A stretch of DNA of 64,000 nucleotides from Massilia sp. YIM B02763 (lineage in GTDB: Bacteria > Pseudomonadota > Gammaproteobacteria > Burkholderiales > Burkholderiaceae_D): contig NZ_JASNRD010000001.1 of the NCBI RefSeq assembly GCF_030412015.1, positions 62,001 to 126,000 on the forward strand. Direction: 5' to 3'. The stretch's first letter is position 1, and every line of letters begins with the position of its first letter. Both the position numbers and the translations under genes were made by a program. Under the pieces are notes generated by a model that was not told the origin of the DNA, did no database searches, and was given only the letters and a program-made list of their open reading frames with translations. Below, in pieces: positions 25,918 to 38,183 of this stretch.

Positions 25918-26399
25918 GGCGCGGCGGGTTCACCCTGGTCGAACTGATCACCGTGCTGCTGCTGATCGGCGTGATGGCGGCCGTTGCGGTGCCGCGCCTG
26001 GCCAACCGCAGCGACGGCGCGGCGCTGTCCTACGGCGATCAGGTCGTGAGCGCGCTGCGCCTGGCCCGCGCCACGGCCGTCGCGCATCGCCGCCTGGTCT
26101 GCGTCGGCGCCGGCCCCGACGCCATGGTGCTGAGGATGGCGACGGCGCCGGGCGCAAACGTGTGCGACGCCGCGCTGGCCGGCGTCGCCGACGACGATTA
26201 CCGCAGCAGCGCCGACACCGTCGTCAGCGGCGGACTGGCGGGCCTGGCGAATGGGCAGCCCAGGCACATTTACTTCCAGCCCGACGGCACGATCACCGAT
26301 GCCGCCGGCGCGATCCTGAACGGCGCCGTCACGATCGAGGTCGACGGGTTCGCCGCCCGCACCATCCAGCTGTTCGGAGCCACCGGTCATGTGGAATAA
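25914..26399 (+). CDS. Type IV minor prepilin (MshC/GspH-like)
   Basis: 161 residues. The N-terminus MRRGGFTLVELITVLLLIGVMAAVAVPRLA is a classic class III prepilin signal: cleavage by PilD after Gly5, with Glu at +5 and an alpha-1 helix of about 22 residues. The mature domain resembles GspH/FimT minor pilins, including a single pair of cysteines. The ATG overlaps the stop of the mshQ-like gene (ATGA). It should be assembled with the three following prepilin-like proteins into a tip complex. Confidence 0.85.
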   Translation: MRRGGFTLVELITVLLLIGVMAAVAVPRLANRSDGAALSYGDQVVSALRLARATAVAHRRLVCVGAGPDAMVLRMATAPGANVCDAALAGVADDDYRSSADTVVSGGLAGLANGQPRHIYFQPDGTITDAAGAILNGAVTIEVDGFAARTIQLFGATGHVE

Positions 26400-26874
26400 G
26401 CGTATGCAGCACACGCGCAACGGGGGCGTCACCCTCGTCGAACTGATCGTCGCCATCGTCATCGTCGCCGTCGCCCTCGCGGGCGCCGTCGCCGCGTTCA
26501 CGCGGACGGACCGCGCCAGCGTCGATCCCGTGATCGTGCGCCAAATGGCCACCATTGCCGACGGCTTGATGGAGGAGATCCTCCTCAAGCCCTTCTCCAA
26601 CGATGCGGCGGCGGCGCCGGCGCAACGGATCGATTTCGCCAAGGTCGCGGACTATAACAACTACGGCAAGGACAAGAAAGGCATCGTCGACGTCGAAGGC
26701 GTCGCCGTGCCTGGACTGGAACACTATGGGGTATTGGTCGAGGTGCGTCATCCGCTGGCCGGCGAATTGCTGACGAACGTTCCCGGCGACGACACCTGGA
26801 AAATCGTCATCACGGTGCGTTACGACGGCGTTACCGATCCTTTCAAGCTGACCGGCTGGAGGACCAAACCGTGA
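26389..26874 (+). CDS. mshD: Type IV minor prepilin (MshD-like)
   Basis: 161 residues. The leader MWNKRMQHTRNGG is followed by VTLVELIVAIVIVAVALAGAV, a prepilin helix with Val instead of the usual Phe at +1 and Glu at +5. The sequence after the helix (DPVIVRQMATIADGLMEEILLKPF) matches MshD. It overlaps the previous gene by 11 nt and ends overlapping the next (GTGA). GGAG lies 9 nt upstream of the chosen ATG. Confidence 0.8.
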   Translation: MWNKRMQHTRNGGVTLVELIVAIVIVAVALAGAVAAFTRTDRASVDPVIVRQMATIADGLMEEILLKPFSNDAAAAPAQRIDFAKVADYNNYGKDKKGIVDVEGVAVPGLEHYGVLVEVRHPLAGELLTNVPGDDTWKIVITVRYDGVTDPFKLTGWRTKP

Positions 26875-27722
26875 AGCGCAACCGTGGATTCACCCTCGTC
26901 GAGATGATCGTCACCATCGCCCTGGTGGGGATCGTCGGCGCCATCCTGACCCTGCAGATCAAGCCGGCGCTGCAGTCCTACCAGTTCGTCGCCCGCCGCG
27001 CCAGCCTGGTCAACCAGGCCGATACGGCCCTCCACCGCATGGTGACGGACGTGCGCTCGGCCGTGCCGAACTCGCTGAACATGACGCCGACGCCGGCGGG
27101 CATCTGCATGGAGATGGTGCCGACCGTGGCCGGTGGCCGCTACCGCGTCGAACCGGATACGACAAGGCCGGATGACAGCCGTGCCTACGATCCCGGCGCG
27201 ACGGACAAGGTCTTCGATGTGCTGACCGCGCTGCCGAACGCCGCGCGCGGAGACATCGTCGTGATCGGCAACCAGAGTACCGACGATCTGTACCAGTCGA
27301 GGAGCAATATGGCCCCCATCAAGGCAATCAGCGCGCCACCCGCCGGCATCGGCGTGGTGCGCCTCGCACTCGAAAACAGCGCCCCGTTTTCCGCGCGCGA
27401 CGATGGCGCCCGCTTCGTCGTCGTGCCGCAGAACGAGCAGGTCGTGGGCTACCTGTGCGCGGGCGGCAACGGCCGCCTTGCCGGCGGCGATGGCAGGGGC
27501 ACGCTGCTGCGTACCGTCCGCAAGCTCACCGATCCCGGAAACTGCCCCACCGCCGGCGCGCCGGCCGTCGTCGCCAGCAAGGTGGCGGACTGCGGCTTCG
27601 TCTATCGCGAAAACGAAGGCGCCACGCAACAGAGCGGCTACCTGCAATTGCGCCTCGGCCTTGCGAACGGCGACGAGTCCGTGTCCTTGACGGCGGGCGC
27701 CCACGTGGAGAACGTGCCATGA
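26871..27722 (+). CDS. mshO: Type IV minor prepilin (MshO-like)
   Basis: 283 residues starting at GTG 26871, preceded by GGAGG. The leader MKRNRG is followed by FTLVEMIVTIALVGIVGAIL; then come LVNQADTALHRMVTDVRSAVPNSL and the large C-terminal domain with cysteines typical of MshO/GspJ-class minor pilins. It overlaps both neighbours by 4 nt. Large minor pilins of this class usually sit at the pilus tip complex. Confidence 0.82.
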   Translation: MKRNRGFTLVEMIVTIALVGIVGAILTLQIKPALQSYQFVARRASLVNQADTALHRMVTDVRSAVPNSLNMTPTPAGICMEMVPTVAGGRYRVEPDTTRPDDSRAYDPGATDKVFDVLTALPNAARGDIVVIGNQSTDDLYQSRSNMAPIKAISAPPAGIGVVRLALENSAPFSARDDGARFVVVPQNEQVVGYLCAGGNGRLAGGDGRGTLLRTVRKLTDPGNCPTAGAPAVVASKVADCGFVYRENEGATQQSGYLQLRLGLANGDESVSLTAGAHVENVP

Positions 27723-28210
27723 AGCGCGCACCGCAGCAAAGCGGCTTCGCCTACATCGCCGCCATCGTCTTCCTGCTGGTGCTGGCCGCGTTCGCGCTGG
27801 CCGCGCTGCGCCTGCAGGGTGCGCAGCAGGCGACCATCGACGGCAGCGTGCTCGGCATGCGCGCCGACCAGGCCGCGCGCGGCGGCCTCGAATGGGCGCT
27901 CTACCAGATCCGCGACAGCAAGGCCCAGTCCTGCACCGCCATCGCCACGCGCACCCTGAACGACTTCGTGACCGACACGGGCTTCAAGGTCACCGTCACC
28001 TGCGCGGCCGCCACCTACAACGAGGGGCTCGACTACAACGGGGGAACGCCGCAGGCGCAGAAGAAAAACATCTTCGAACTGACGGCCACCGCGTGCAACG
28101 GAACGGGTGCGAGCTGCCCGGATGCGGGCAGCGTGACGGCGCGCGACTACGTCGAGCGCAAGCGTTCGGTGTCGCTGTGCGGCATCGAGGGGAACGTGGC
28201 GGACTGCTAG
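27719..28210 (+). CDS. mshP: MshP-like pilus assembly protein
   Basis: 163 residues. The N-terminus MKRAPQQSGFAYIAAIVFLLVLAAFALAALRLQ is a hydrophobic helix like MshP/PilX proteins, lacking the Glu5 of true prepilins. The exposed part has four to six cysteines and the segment ARGGLEWALYQIR, conserved in MshP. It is the last gene of the operon and overlaps the mshO stop by 4 nt. The major pilin and motor genes are outside the window. Confidence 0.8.
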   Translation: MKRAPQQSGFAYIAAIVFLLVLAAFALAALRLQGAQQATIDGSVLGMRADQAARGGLEWALYQIRDSKAQSCTAIATRTLNDFVTDTGFKVTVTCAAATYNEGLDYNGGTPQAQKKNIFELTATACNGTGASCPDAGSVTARDYVERKRSVSLCGIEGNVADC

Positions 28211-28372
28211 CCGGCAGCTACATCCCGTTTACGGCGGCGCGCCTGCTTTTTATGCGGTCTTTGCCGCGCCGCGCCTAAACTGGCCGGGTTCCAACAGCCC
28301 AAGGAATCCCATGCACCCCGACCCCGTCCCGCTCCCCCTTCCTTCGCATCCGTCCGTTGCCGGAGGTGTACG

Positions 28373-28918
28373 ATGATCGTCGCCATCGCCGGCGGACATC
28401 CCGATCCGCTCCACGGACTGCTCGGAAAGACCCTTGCCGACCTGCGCCGCCGCGACGGCTGCCGCGTGCTCGTCGTCGACGCGGCGTGCGGGCAGCGCCT
28501 CGACTGCGCCGCCGATTGCTTCGACGACGTGCTGGTGGCCGCCGGCGACTGCGGGTCGGAGGAATGCCGCTCGGCGCTGGCCGCGGCCCAGGTGGCGCTG
28601 GTGCCCATCGCGCCGGAAGAAGCGGATGCGGCGCGCCATTACGCGCTGATCGCGCGTCTGAACGCGGCGCGCATGTTCAATCCGGGATTGCGGGTGCTGT
28701 TCGTCGCGACCCCGGATGGCGAGGGCGCGGCGGCGGACGGCGTGCATGCCGTGCGTGCCTATGCCGCGGAAGTCATGTCCGGCCACGTGGCCGCGACGGT
28801 GCTGGATCGGCGCGCCTTGCTGGCCGGGCCGGGCGTCGGCATCGACGACGGCATTGCCGCATTGAGCACGGAGGTGTTCGGCTGCGCGCATGCGCGCCGC
28901 CATGCCATCCACCATTGA
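28373..28918 (+). CDS. Degenerate ParA/CobQ-like protein
   Basis: 181 residues with GGAGG 9 nt before the ATG. The layout follows small ParA/VirC1-type ATPases: an MIVAIAGG start, LADLRRRDGCRVLVVDA, a DDVLVAAGDCG switch-like segment, AAQVALVPIAPEEADAAR, and LRVLFVATPDGE. The Walker A region reads GGHPDPLHGLLGKT instead of KGGxGKTT, losing the signature first Lys, so ATPase activity is doubtful. It is rich in cysteines for its size. It lies 162 bp after the MSHA-type operon on the same strand; pilus or partitioning roles are both guesses. Confidence 0.6.
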   Translation: MIVAIAGGHPDPLHGLLGKTLADLRRRDGCRVLVVDAACGQRLDCAADCFDDVLVAAGDCGSEECRSALAAAQVALVPIAPEEADAARHYALIARLNAARMFNPGLRVLFVATPDGEGAAADGVHAVRAYAAEVMSGHVAATVLDRRALLAGPGVGIDDGIAALSTEVFGCAHARRHAIHH

Positions 28919-28948
28919 GAGCCGCGCACCAACCAGTACTGCGCACGG

Positions 28949-28976
28949 GCGCGCCGGTCATTACGTTCCGGCGCGC
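28949..28976. terminator. Strong hairpin between convergent genes
   Basis: A perfect 9-bp stem (GCGCGCCGG at 28949-28957 with its complement at 28968-28976) and a 10-nt loop lie 30 bp after the ParA-like stop and 78 bp from the stop of the small minus-strand gene. There is only TT after the stem. Confidence 0.5.
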
Positions 28977-29053
28977 TTGCGGCGATGGCTGCGGCGAGGA
29001 TTTTCTGAAGGAACGCGCGCTCCCGCCCGGCGTGCGGCAGTGCGCGCGGAAGG

Positions 29054-29212
29054 TCACATGGGCGTGACGCGTGCCATGGCGTCGCCGGCCTTGGCGAGCG
29101 CCACGGCGACGGGCAAGGCGCACAGCACCAGCATGACGCCGATGCGTACGCGGCGGGCGCGCTGTTTCTGTTCGGCCAGGCGCGAAATACGGATTCCTGC
29201 ATCATGTTTCAT
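29054..29212 (-). CDS. Small single-pass membrane protein, 52 residues
   Basis: The frame from ATG 29210-29212 to TGA 29054-29056 encodes MKHDAGIRISRLAEQKQRAR, then RVRIGVMLVLCALPVAVALA and a short tail. It has a basic, amphipathic N-terminus followed by one hydrophobic helix of about 20 residues. GAGG lies 5 nt before the ATG. This supports a real gene, although it is short. No family is recognised. It stands alone between the ParA-like gene and a hybrid histidine kinase. Confidence 0.5.
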   Translation of the reverse strand: MKHDAGIRISRLAEQKQRARRVRIGVMLVLCALPVAVALAKAGDAMARVTPM

Positions 29213-29446
29213 GGAAGCCTCGCTTACTTGTGGTGATTATGTGAGATGAATAGGCCAATCATAATATGGCGGGCCGGGAAACGACGACACGAATGAACCG
29301 GACGCCATGCGTGCCGGCTCTAATCTTTACGCATGGAAAGTATCAGGGTACACCCGGCCTCTTGACAAATCCATGCGCTACAATCAGGGCTTGGCAAGTT
29401 TTGTCGAAAACGTCTGTTTTTTTCAACGCCTTACCGGTATCCCACC

Positions 29447-32389
<2,943 letters not shown>

Positions 32390-32703
32390 CGCGAGCTCGG
32401 TCCCTGCCTGCGGCCCGTCCGGAATGTCGACGGCAAGCGTGCCGCGCCAGTCGATGCGCGCCAGCAGACCGTCACCGTGCGCGGCAAGGCTGGCGATGCG
32501 CTGCTCGCGCTGCGAGAACATGCCCTTCGCCTGTTCCGCCAGGCCGCGGAAGGCGTCGATGCCCTCGGACGACGCCGTCATCTGGCCGCCAGCCCAGTTC
32601 TCGAAGCGCACGTCGGGCGCGAGCGGGGCAAGCATGCCGTCGATATCGAAGGCATTATAGGCGTCGATGTAGCGCGCGACCAGGTCGCGCCGCAGGCTGT
32701 CGT

Positions 32704-33600
32704 TCATGCCGCCTCCTTCCGTGACGAGCCGAAGCGCCAGGCCACGGCCGACGCATCGTCGGCGCGCTTGGCGGTGATGCCGGCGGCCGCCACCGCGCCC
32801 GCCTCGAACGCCCTCAACTCGTCCACGAGCGCATCGAGGCCCCGTTCCAGGGCGGCGGCGGCCAGTGCCGCGTCGTCGTACAGGCCGTAGGTGTCGACCA
32901 GGCGGTAGAAGCCGTCCGTCATGGCGAGCAGCTGGCCCTGCGCCGGCGCGTCCAGCGTCCTGGTGCGCGCCGCGAACGGGCCGCGCGGCTCCAGGCACAA
33001 TACCTGCGGGTGGGCGGCCGTGTTCTGGGCATGGCGGCGCGCCTGCAGCATCGGCAGCAGCCGCTCCCAGCGCGCGGCGGCGTCGGTCACGCCTTCGGCC
33101 ACGAGGGCGGCCACCGCCGCCTGCACTTCGCGCTCCGCCGGGTTGTCGAACGGGTCCAGGTCGCGCACGCCGTCGCCGTCCTGCAGCAGGAGCTTGCTGT
33201 CCCCCAGGCAGTACAGTTCCAGCCGGGCCGGTGCCATGCCTTCCGCTTGCACGCGCCCCTGGCGCACGCGCACCCAGGACAGCGTCGCCACCGGCCAGTC
33301 GTGCGGCGGGACGTTCGTCGCGGCCGCCACCGCGCGGTACGCAGCCCGGGTGCCGACCAGCGCCTGGGCCACCAGGCTTTCCTGGCTGCCGGCGCGGTGC
33401 AGCACGGCCGCCAGGTCGGCGGCGAATTGCTGCACGAACCAGGACGGATCGCTGGCGCCGGCGCGCACGTGGCGCTGCGGGGACAGCGGCGTGGCGCCGT
33501 CCATCACGATGATGTCGACGACCCCGTGCCGTTCGTGCACGGCGACCAGGTCTTCGTTGATGTGGCCCTTGCCGGCCGATGTCACGAGGCTGTAACGCAC
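32704..33600 (-). CDS. PP2C-family serine/threonine protein phosphatase
   Basis: 298 residues from a GTG at 33598-33600 with AAGGAGGG 5 nt upstream. PP2C metal-binding motifs are recognisable though divergent: GKGHINED (first Asp), VVDIIVMDGAT (DG pair), LAMTDGFYRLVDTYG (the DG of motif 8) and RADDASAVAW (final Asp). It is therefore probably a Mn2+/Mg2+ phosphatase acting on phospho-Ser/Thr. No cognate kinase is nearby. It is coupled to the NTF2-like gene. Confidence 0.75.
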   Translation of the reverse strand: MRYSLVTSAGKGHINEDLVAVHERHGVVDIIVMDGATPLSPQRHVRAGASDPSWFVQQFAADLAAVLHRAGSQESLVAQALVGTRAAYRAVAAATNVPPHDWPVATLSWVRVRQGRVQAEGMAPARLELYCLGDSKLLLQDGDGVRDLDPFDNPAEREVQAAVAALVAEGVTDAAARWERLLPMLQARRHAQNTAAHPQVLCLEPRGPFAARTRTLDAPAQGQLLAMTDGFYRLVDTYGLYDDAALAAAALERGLDALVDELRAFEAGAVAAAGITAKRADDASAVAWRFGSSRKEAA

Positions 33601-33682
33601 TACGCCCTCCTTGTCGAGAAGTCGTCGACTACTATAACCCGGGCGCGGCGCAAAGTGGCGAGATGCGGCGCAATGCCGATTC

Positions 33683-34609
33683 CTACAGCAGGTCGATGCC
33701 GGGCAGCGTGCGCAGCGACGTCTCGCGCATCACCTGCACGAAGTCGGCGAGATGGCTGTCGCCGGCATGGCGCTTGCGGATGGCGGCGTACAGCCTTCCC
33801 GTCAGGCCGCCGGCGCCGATGCGCTGGCGCGCCACGTAGCCGCGTTCCAGGTAGGTGTGCACGGCCCACAGCGGCAGCGCCGCGAACCCGCGCCCGCTCG
33901 CCACCAGCTGCAGCATGGCCACCGTCAGCTCCGTCGTGCGGCGCGGCGGTTCGACGCCGGCCGGGCGCAGCACCTGGCGCACCAGGTCGAGCATCTCGTC
34001 CGGCACCGGATAGGTGATCAGGGTGTGGCCGGCGAAATCGCGCGCCTCCATGTATGGCTTGTCCAGCAACGCGTGCCCGCGCGGCAGGATCGCCACGATC
34101 TCGAAGCCGAACAGCGGGTGGAACACGACGTCCGTCTCGTCCTCGTCGACGTCGGACACGATGGCCACGTCGGCCCGGTCCTGGTGCAGCAGGCCCACCG
34201 GGTCGGACTGGAAACCGGACACGATGTCCTGCTCGACATCCGGCCAGCGCAGGCGCAGCGCGTCCATCGACGGCATCAGCCAGTCGAAGCAGGTATGGCA
34301 TTCGACGGCGATGCGCAGCTTGCCGCCGCCATGGCCGGCCAGGCGCGCGACGTCGCGCTCGGCCTGCTCCACGGCCGGGATGGTGGCGGCGGCCAGCGCC
34401 AGCAGGCGCCGTCCCGCGGCGGAAAACGCCACCGGCGCCGACTTGCGTTCGAACAGGGTCATGCCTTAGAACTCTTCCAGCGTCTTGAGCTGGTGCGACA
34501 GCGCCGACTGGGTCACGTTCAGCAGCGCCGCGGCACGCGAGACGCTACCCGCTTCCTGGAGCGCCAGCAGCGTGCGCAGGTGCCGTACTTCGAGGATCGA
34601 GGTGCTCAT
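33683..34609 (-). pseudogene. metR: metR, LysR-type activator of methionine synthesis, interrupted by an in-frame TAA
   Basis: Read through, the frame gives 308 residues aligning to Met[36 protein letters not shown], then [14 protein letters not shown] and the effector domain starting near [19 protein letters not shown]. Codon 48 (34466-34468) is TAA, where relatives have a residue such as Tyr (EEF-Y-GM). The stop falls within the DNA-binding domain. An ATG two codons later (34462) could restart, but the product would lack the helix-turn-helix, and its ribosome site is poor. It is divergent from metE, its expected target. The stop could be a real nonsense mutation or a base-calling error. Confidence 0.8.
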
Positions 34610-34705
34610 GAGGAAAATTCATCTGATCAGAAAAATAATTCGTTTGAATTATCAACGATGGCTGCCGATGATTACAAGTATCTTTCATCAAGAACTAGAA
34701 TCATC
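34610..34705. promoter_or_regulatory. metR-metE divergent control region
   Basis: 96 bp, AT-rich compared with its surroundings. It must hold both promoters and MetR sites. I see isolated half-sites (TTCA at 34618, TGAA near 34645, TTCA near 34685), but no complete TGAA-N5-TTCA. No riboswitch fits in the space. Confidence 0.5.
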
Positions 34706-37048
34706 ATGATCAAATCTCATACTCTCGGCTATCCCCGCATCGGCGCCCAGCGCGAACTCAAGTTCGCCCTGGAACGGCATTGGCGCGGCGAGATCGACGC
34801 CGGCGCGCTGGAAGCCGTGGGCGCCACGCTGCGCGCGCGCCACTGGGCCGAGCAACGGGACGCGGGCCTGGACTACATCAGCGTGGGCGATTTTTCGTTC
34901 TACGACCAGGTCGCCGACCACGTGCTGCTGTTCGGCTGCGCACCGGCGCGCTTCGGATTCGACGGCGCCGAGACGGCGCTCGCGCGCACCTTCACGCTGG
35001 CGCGCGGCGTGGCGAGCGAGGCCGGCGCGGACGCGGCCACGGCGGCCGCCTGCGGCTGCGGCCACGCGCACAGCGGCAGCGCCAGCGGCGAGCCGGCGCT
35101 GGAAATGACCAAGTGGTTCGACACCAATTATCACTACCTGGTGCCGGAATTCGATGCCGCCACCCGTTTCGCGCTGGACCCGGAGCGGCTGCTGTGCCAG
35201 GTGGGCGAGGCCCGCGCGCTGCGGCATCCGGTCAAGGTGGCGCTGCTCGGCCCCTTGAGCTTCCTGTGGCTGGGCAAGGCGCAGTCGTCGGGCTTCGACC
35301 GGCTGTCCCTGCTCGACGCCCTGCTGCCGCACTACGCCACGCTGCTGGGACGGTTGAAGGACGCGGGCGCCGAATGGGTGCAGCTGGACGAGCCGATCCT
35401 GGGCCTGGACCTGCCGGCACCGTGGGCGCTGGCCTACGAACGCGCCTACCACCTGCTGCACGCGGCCGGCCTGCCGATCCTGCTGGCGACCTATTTCTCG
35501 CCCCTGCAGGAACACCTGAGCATGGCCTGCAAGCTGCCCGTCGCGGGCCTGCACGTGGACGCCGTGCGCGCCCCCGAGGAGCTGGTGCCCGTGGCCGACT
35601 GGCTGCCGGACCACAAGGTGCTGTCGGTCGGCATCGTCGACGGCCGCAACGTCTGGCGCGCCGACCTCGACGCCTGCCTGGCGCGCCTCTCGCCCCTGCT
35701 CGCGCGCCGCCCCGGCGCGCTGTGGCTCGCGCCGTCCTGCTCGCTGCTGCACGTGCCGCTGACGCTGGCGCAGGACGGCGCCGTCGATCCGGAAGTACGG
35801 CCCTGGCTGGCCGGCGCCGTCGAAAAGCTGGCCGAGGTCCGCACGCTGCAGCGCGCCCTGGCCGAAGGAGAACAGGCCGTGGCCGCCGAACTCGCGGCCG
35901 CCCGCGCCGCCGTGGCCGCCCGCCGCGCCAGCCCGCGCGTGCGCCGTCCCGAGGTCGCGCAGCGCCTCGCGGCCCTGTCCGCGGACGCCGACCGCCGTGC
36001 CTCGCCCTTCTCCATCCGCAGCGAACGCCAGCAGGCGCGCCTGAAACTGCCGGCCTACCCGACGACGACGATCGGTTCCTTCCCGCAGACGCCTGCGATC
36101 CGCGCCGCGCGCGCCGCCCGCCGGCGCGGCGAACTGGATGCGAACGCCTACGCCGCCGTCATGCGCGCCGAGATCGAACACGCCGTGCGCCAGCAGGAAG
36201 AACTGGGCATCGACGTCCTCGTGCACGGCGAGGCCGAACGCAACGACATGGTCGAGTACTTCGGCGAACAGCTGGTCGGCTTCGCGTTCACGGCCGGCGG
36301 CTGGAACCAGTCCTACGGCTCGCGCTGCGTCAAGCCACCGATCCTGTACGGCGACGTCGCCCGACCCGCGCCGATGACGGTGGCCTGGACCGCCTACGCC
36401 CAGAGCCTCACGCGGCGGCCGCTGAAGGGCATGCTGACGGGCCCCGTCACGATCCTGCAATGGTCGTTCGTGCGCGACGACCAGCCGCGCGCCGCCAGCT
36501 GCGCCCAGCTCGCGCTCGCGATCCGGGACGAGGTGCTGGACCTGGAGGCGGCCGGCATCGGCATCATCCAGATCGACGAGCCCGCGCTGCGCGAAGGCCT
36601 GCCCCTGCGGCGCGCGGGCTGGGACGCCTACCTGGCCTGGGCCGGCCGCGCCTTCCGCATCGCCGCCGCCGGCGTGGCCGACAACACGCAAGTGCACACG
36701 CATATGTGCTACGCCGAATTCAACGACATCCTGCCCGCCATCGCCGCGCTGGACGCCGACGTGATCACCATCGAGACCAGCCGCTCGGGCATGGAGCTGC
36801 TGCGCGGCTTCGGCGACTTCGCCTATCCGAACGGGATCGGTCCCGGCGTCTACGACATCCACTCGCCGCGCGTGCCGGATGCCGGCGCCATGCTGGACCT
36901 GCTGCGCAAGGCGCGCGCCGTGATCCCTCCAGGACAGCTATGGGTCAACCCGGACTGCGGACTCAAGACCCGCGCCTGGCCGGAGACCCGCGCGGCCCTG
37001 CGCAATATGGTGGAGGCGGCAAGGCTGTTGCGCGCGGAGGCTGCCTAA
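34706..37048 (+). CDS. metE: Cobalamin-independent methionine synthase
   Basis: 780 residues, near the usual 755-780. It transfers the methyl group of 5-methyltetrahydropteroyltri-glutamate to homocysteine in the cytoplasm. The N-terminal barrel opens with [20 protein letters not shown]. The catalytic barrel begins near [10 protein letters not shown] and carries the zinc ligands H666 and C668 ([11 protein letters not shown]), E690 (IETSRS) and C751 (NPDCGLKTR). A Cys/His-containing insert ([10 protein letters not shown]) near residue 115 is not usual. The frame is open far upstream, but the ATG at 34706 fits the family start. It is divergent from the disrupted metR. Confidence 0.96.
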   Translation: MIKSHTLGYPRIGAQRELKFALERHWRGEIDAGALEAVGATLRARHWAEQRDAGLDYISVGDFSFYDQVADHVLLFGCAPARFGFDGAETALARTFTLARGVASEAGADAATAAACGCGHAHSGSASGEPALEMTKWFDTNYHYLVPEFDAATRFALDPERLLCQVGEARALRHPVKVALLGPLSFLWLGKAQSSGFDRLSLLDALLPHYATLLGRLKDAGAEWVQLDEPILGLDLPAPWALAYERAYHLLHAAGLPILLATYFSPLQEHLSMACKLPVAGLHVDAVRAPEELVPVADWLPDHKVLSVGIVDGRNVWRADLDACLARLSPLLARRPGALWLAPSCSLLHVPLTLAQDGAVDPEVRPWLAGAVEKLAEVRTLQRALAEGEQAVAAELAAARAAVAARRASPRVRRPEVAQRLAALSADADRRASPFSIRSERQQARLKLPAYPTTTIGSFPQTPAIRAARAARRRGELDANAYAAVMRAEIEHAVRQQEELGIDVLVHGEAERNDMVEYFGEQLVGFAFTAGGWNQSYGSRCVKPPILYGDVARPAPMTVAWTAYAQSLTRRPLKGMLTGPVTILQWSFVRDDQPRAASCAQLALAIRDEVLDLEAAGIGIIQIDEPALREGLPLRRAGWDAYLAWAGRAFRIAAAGVADNTQVHTHMCYAEFNDILPAIAALDADVITIETSRSGMELLRGFGDFAYPNGIGPGVYDIHSPRVPDAGAMLDLLRKARAVIPPGQLWVNPDCGLKTRAWPETRAALRNMVEAARLLRAEAA

Positions 37049-37117
37049 GAAGGTTTGCGCATGTCGATATGCCCGTTCATTCGGTCGCTGCGGCGCCGGC
37101 CGGGCGATGATGGCGGC

Positions 37118-38152
37118 ATGAACAAGCTCGTTACTTCATCTGCCGGGTCCGGCGATGTCGACGTCCTGGTGCAATCGCTGATCGACGGCGTGCAGCTAGA
37201 CGCCACCACTTTCCACGTCGGCCAGTACTGCGGCCGCTGGACCGCTTCCACCGCCGGCCGCGCGCTGGGCGGGTTCCACCTCGTGCTGCACGGCGGCTGC
37301 TGGCTGCACGTCGCCGGCCAGCAGCCGCTGCGGCTGGAGGCGCGCGACGGCGTCTTCATGCTGCGCGACGTGCCCCATCGCCTGGGGCCCGACGCCATTC
37401 CCGACGCCGTCCCGGGCAGCGCGATGGCGCCGCTGGGCGATCCTGCCCCCGGGGCCACGGGCCTGGCCTGCGGCTTCTTCCGCTTCCACGGCGCGCTGGC
37501 GTCGCTGGTGGTGGGCTCGCTTCCCGACTACCTCGTGCTGCGCGCGGGCGACCCGGCGCTGGCGGCCGTCGCCAGCCTGTTCGACCTGGTGCAGGCCGAG
37601 CATCCGCCGACGCCGGACACGCCGTCCCCGCTGATCGCCCGCCTCGCGGAGCTGATGTTCTTCTATGTCGTGCGCCATGCCGCGCGCCGCGCCGACATCG
37701 CGTCGGGCCTGCTCGCGCTCGCGCGCCTGCCCGGATTCGCGCCGCTGGTCGAACGCATGGTGCATGCGCCGGGCGAGGACTGGTCGACGGCGGCGATGGC
37801 CCGGACCGCGCACATGTCGCGTTCCAGTTTCTACAAGCACTTCAGCGAGGCGAGCGGCCAGGCGCCCGCGCAATTCCTGCTGGCGCTGCGCACGCGCATC
37901 GCCGCCCAGCGCCTGCACGGCGGCGAGTCCGTGGAGCGCGTCGCCGAGCAGGTCGGCTACGGGTCGTATGCCGCGTTCTCTCGGGCCTTCAAGAAGGTCA
38001 TCGGCGAACAACCGGGAGCGTTCCGCCGGCGCGCCCACGCGGCCCATGCCCGAAACGCCCCGGAACCGGCAGGCGCCGTACGCGAGCTGGACGAACGAGC
38101 AAAAAATCGAGACGCGAGAGCCCAACCATCCGCGGGCAGCCGCCTACAATAA
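37118..38152 (+). CDS. AraC family transcriptional regulator (cupin_6 type)
   Basis: 344 residues. A cupin-like sensory domain (about 15-190, HLVLHGGCWLHVAGQQPLRLEARDG with DVPHRLG) is followed by two AraC helix-turn-helix units (about 225-320: WSTAAMARTAHMSRSSFYKHF and VERVAEQVGYGSYAAFSRAFKK). The tail is basic and disordered. The ATG at 37118 is chosen because the domain starts soon after, though its ribosome site is weak. It precedes an AhpD-like gene by 31 bp on the same strand and probably controls that unit. Confidence 0.87.
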   Translation: MNKLVTSSAGSGDVDVLVQSLIDGVQLDATTFHVGQYCGRWTASTAGRALGGFHLVLHGGCWLHVAGQQPLRLEARDGVFMLRDVPHRLGPDAIPDAVPGSAMAPLGDPAPGATGLACGFFRFHGALASLVVGSLPDYLVLRAGDPALAAVASLFDLVQAEHPPTPDTPSPLIARLAELMFFYVVRHAARRADIASGLLALARLPGFAPLVERMVHAPGEDWSTAAMARTAHMSRSSFYKHFSEASGQAPAQFLLALRTRIAAQRLHGGESVERVAEQVGYGSYAAFSRAFKKVIGEQPGAFRRRAHAAHARNAPEPAGAVRELDERAKNRDARAQPSAGSRLQ

Positions 38153-38183
38153 CGATCATCGATTCCTTCAGCGAGCAAAGACC

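Noticed and set aside
29362..29384. TTGACA and TACAAT in front of the hybrid histidine kinase
   Set aside because: Both hexamers are good but only 11 bp apart, too close for a sigma-70 promoter.
33752..34705. An N-terminal extension of metE into the metR gene
   Set aside because: The frame is open but antisense to metR. MetE proteins begin at the [10 protein letters not shown] region, and the ATG at 34706 suits this.
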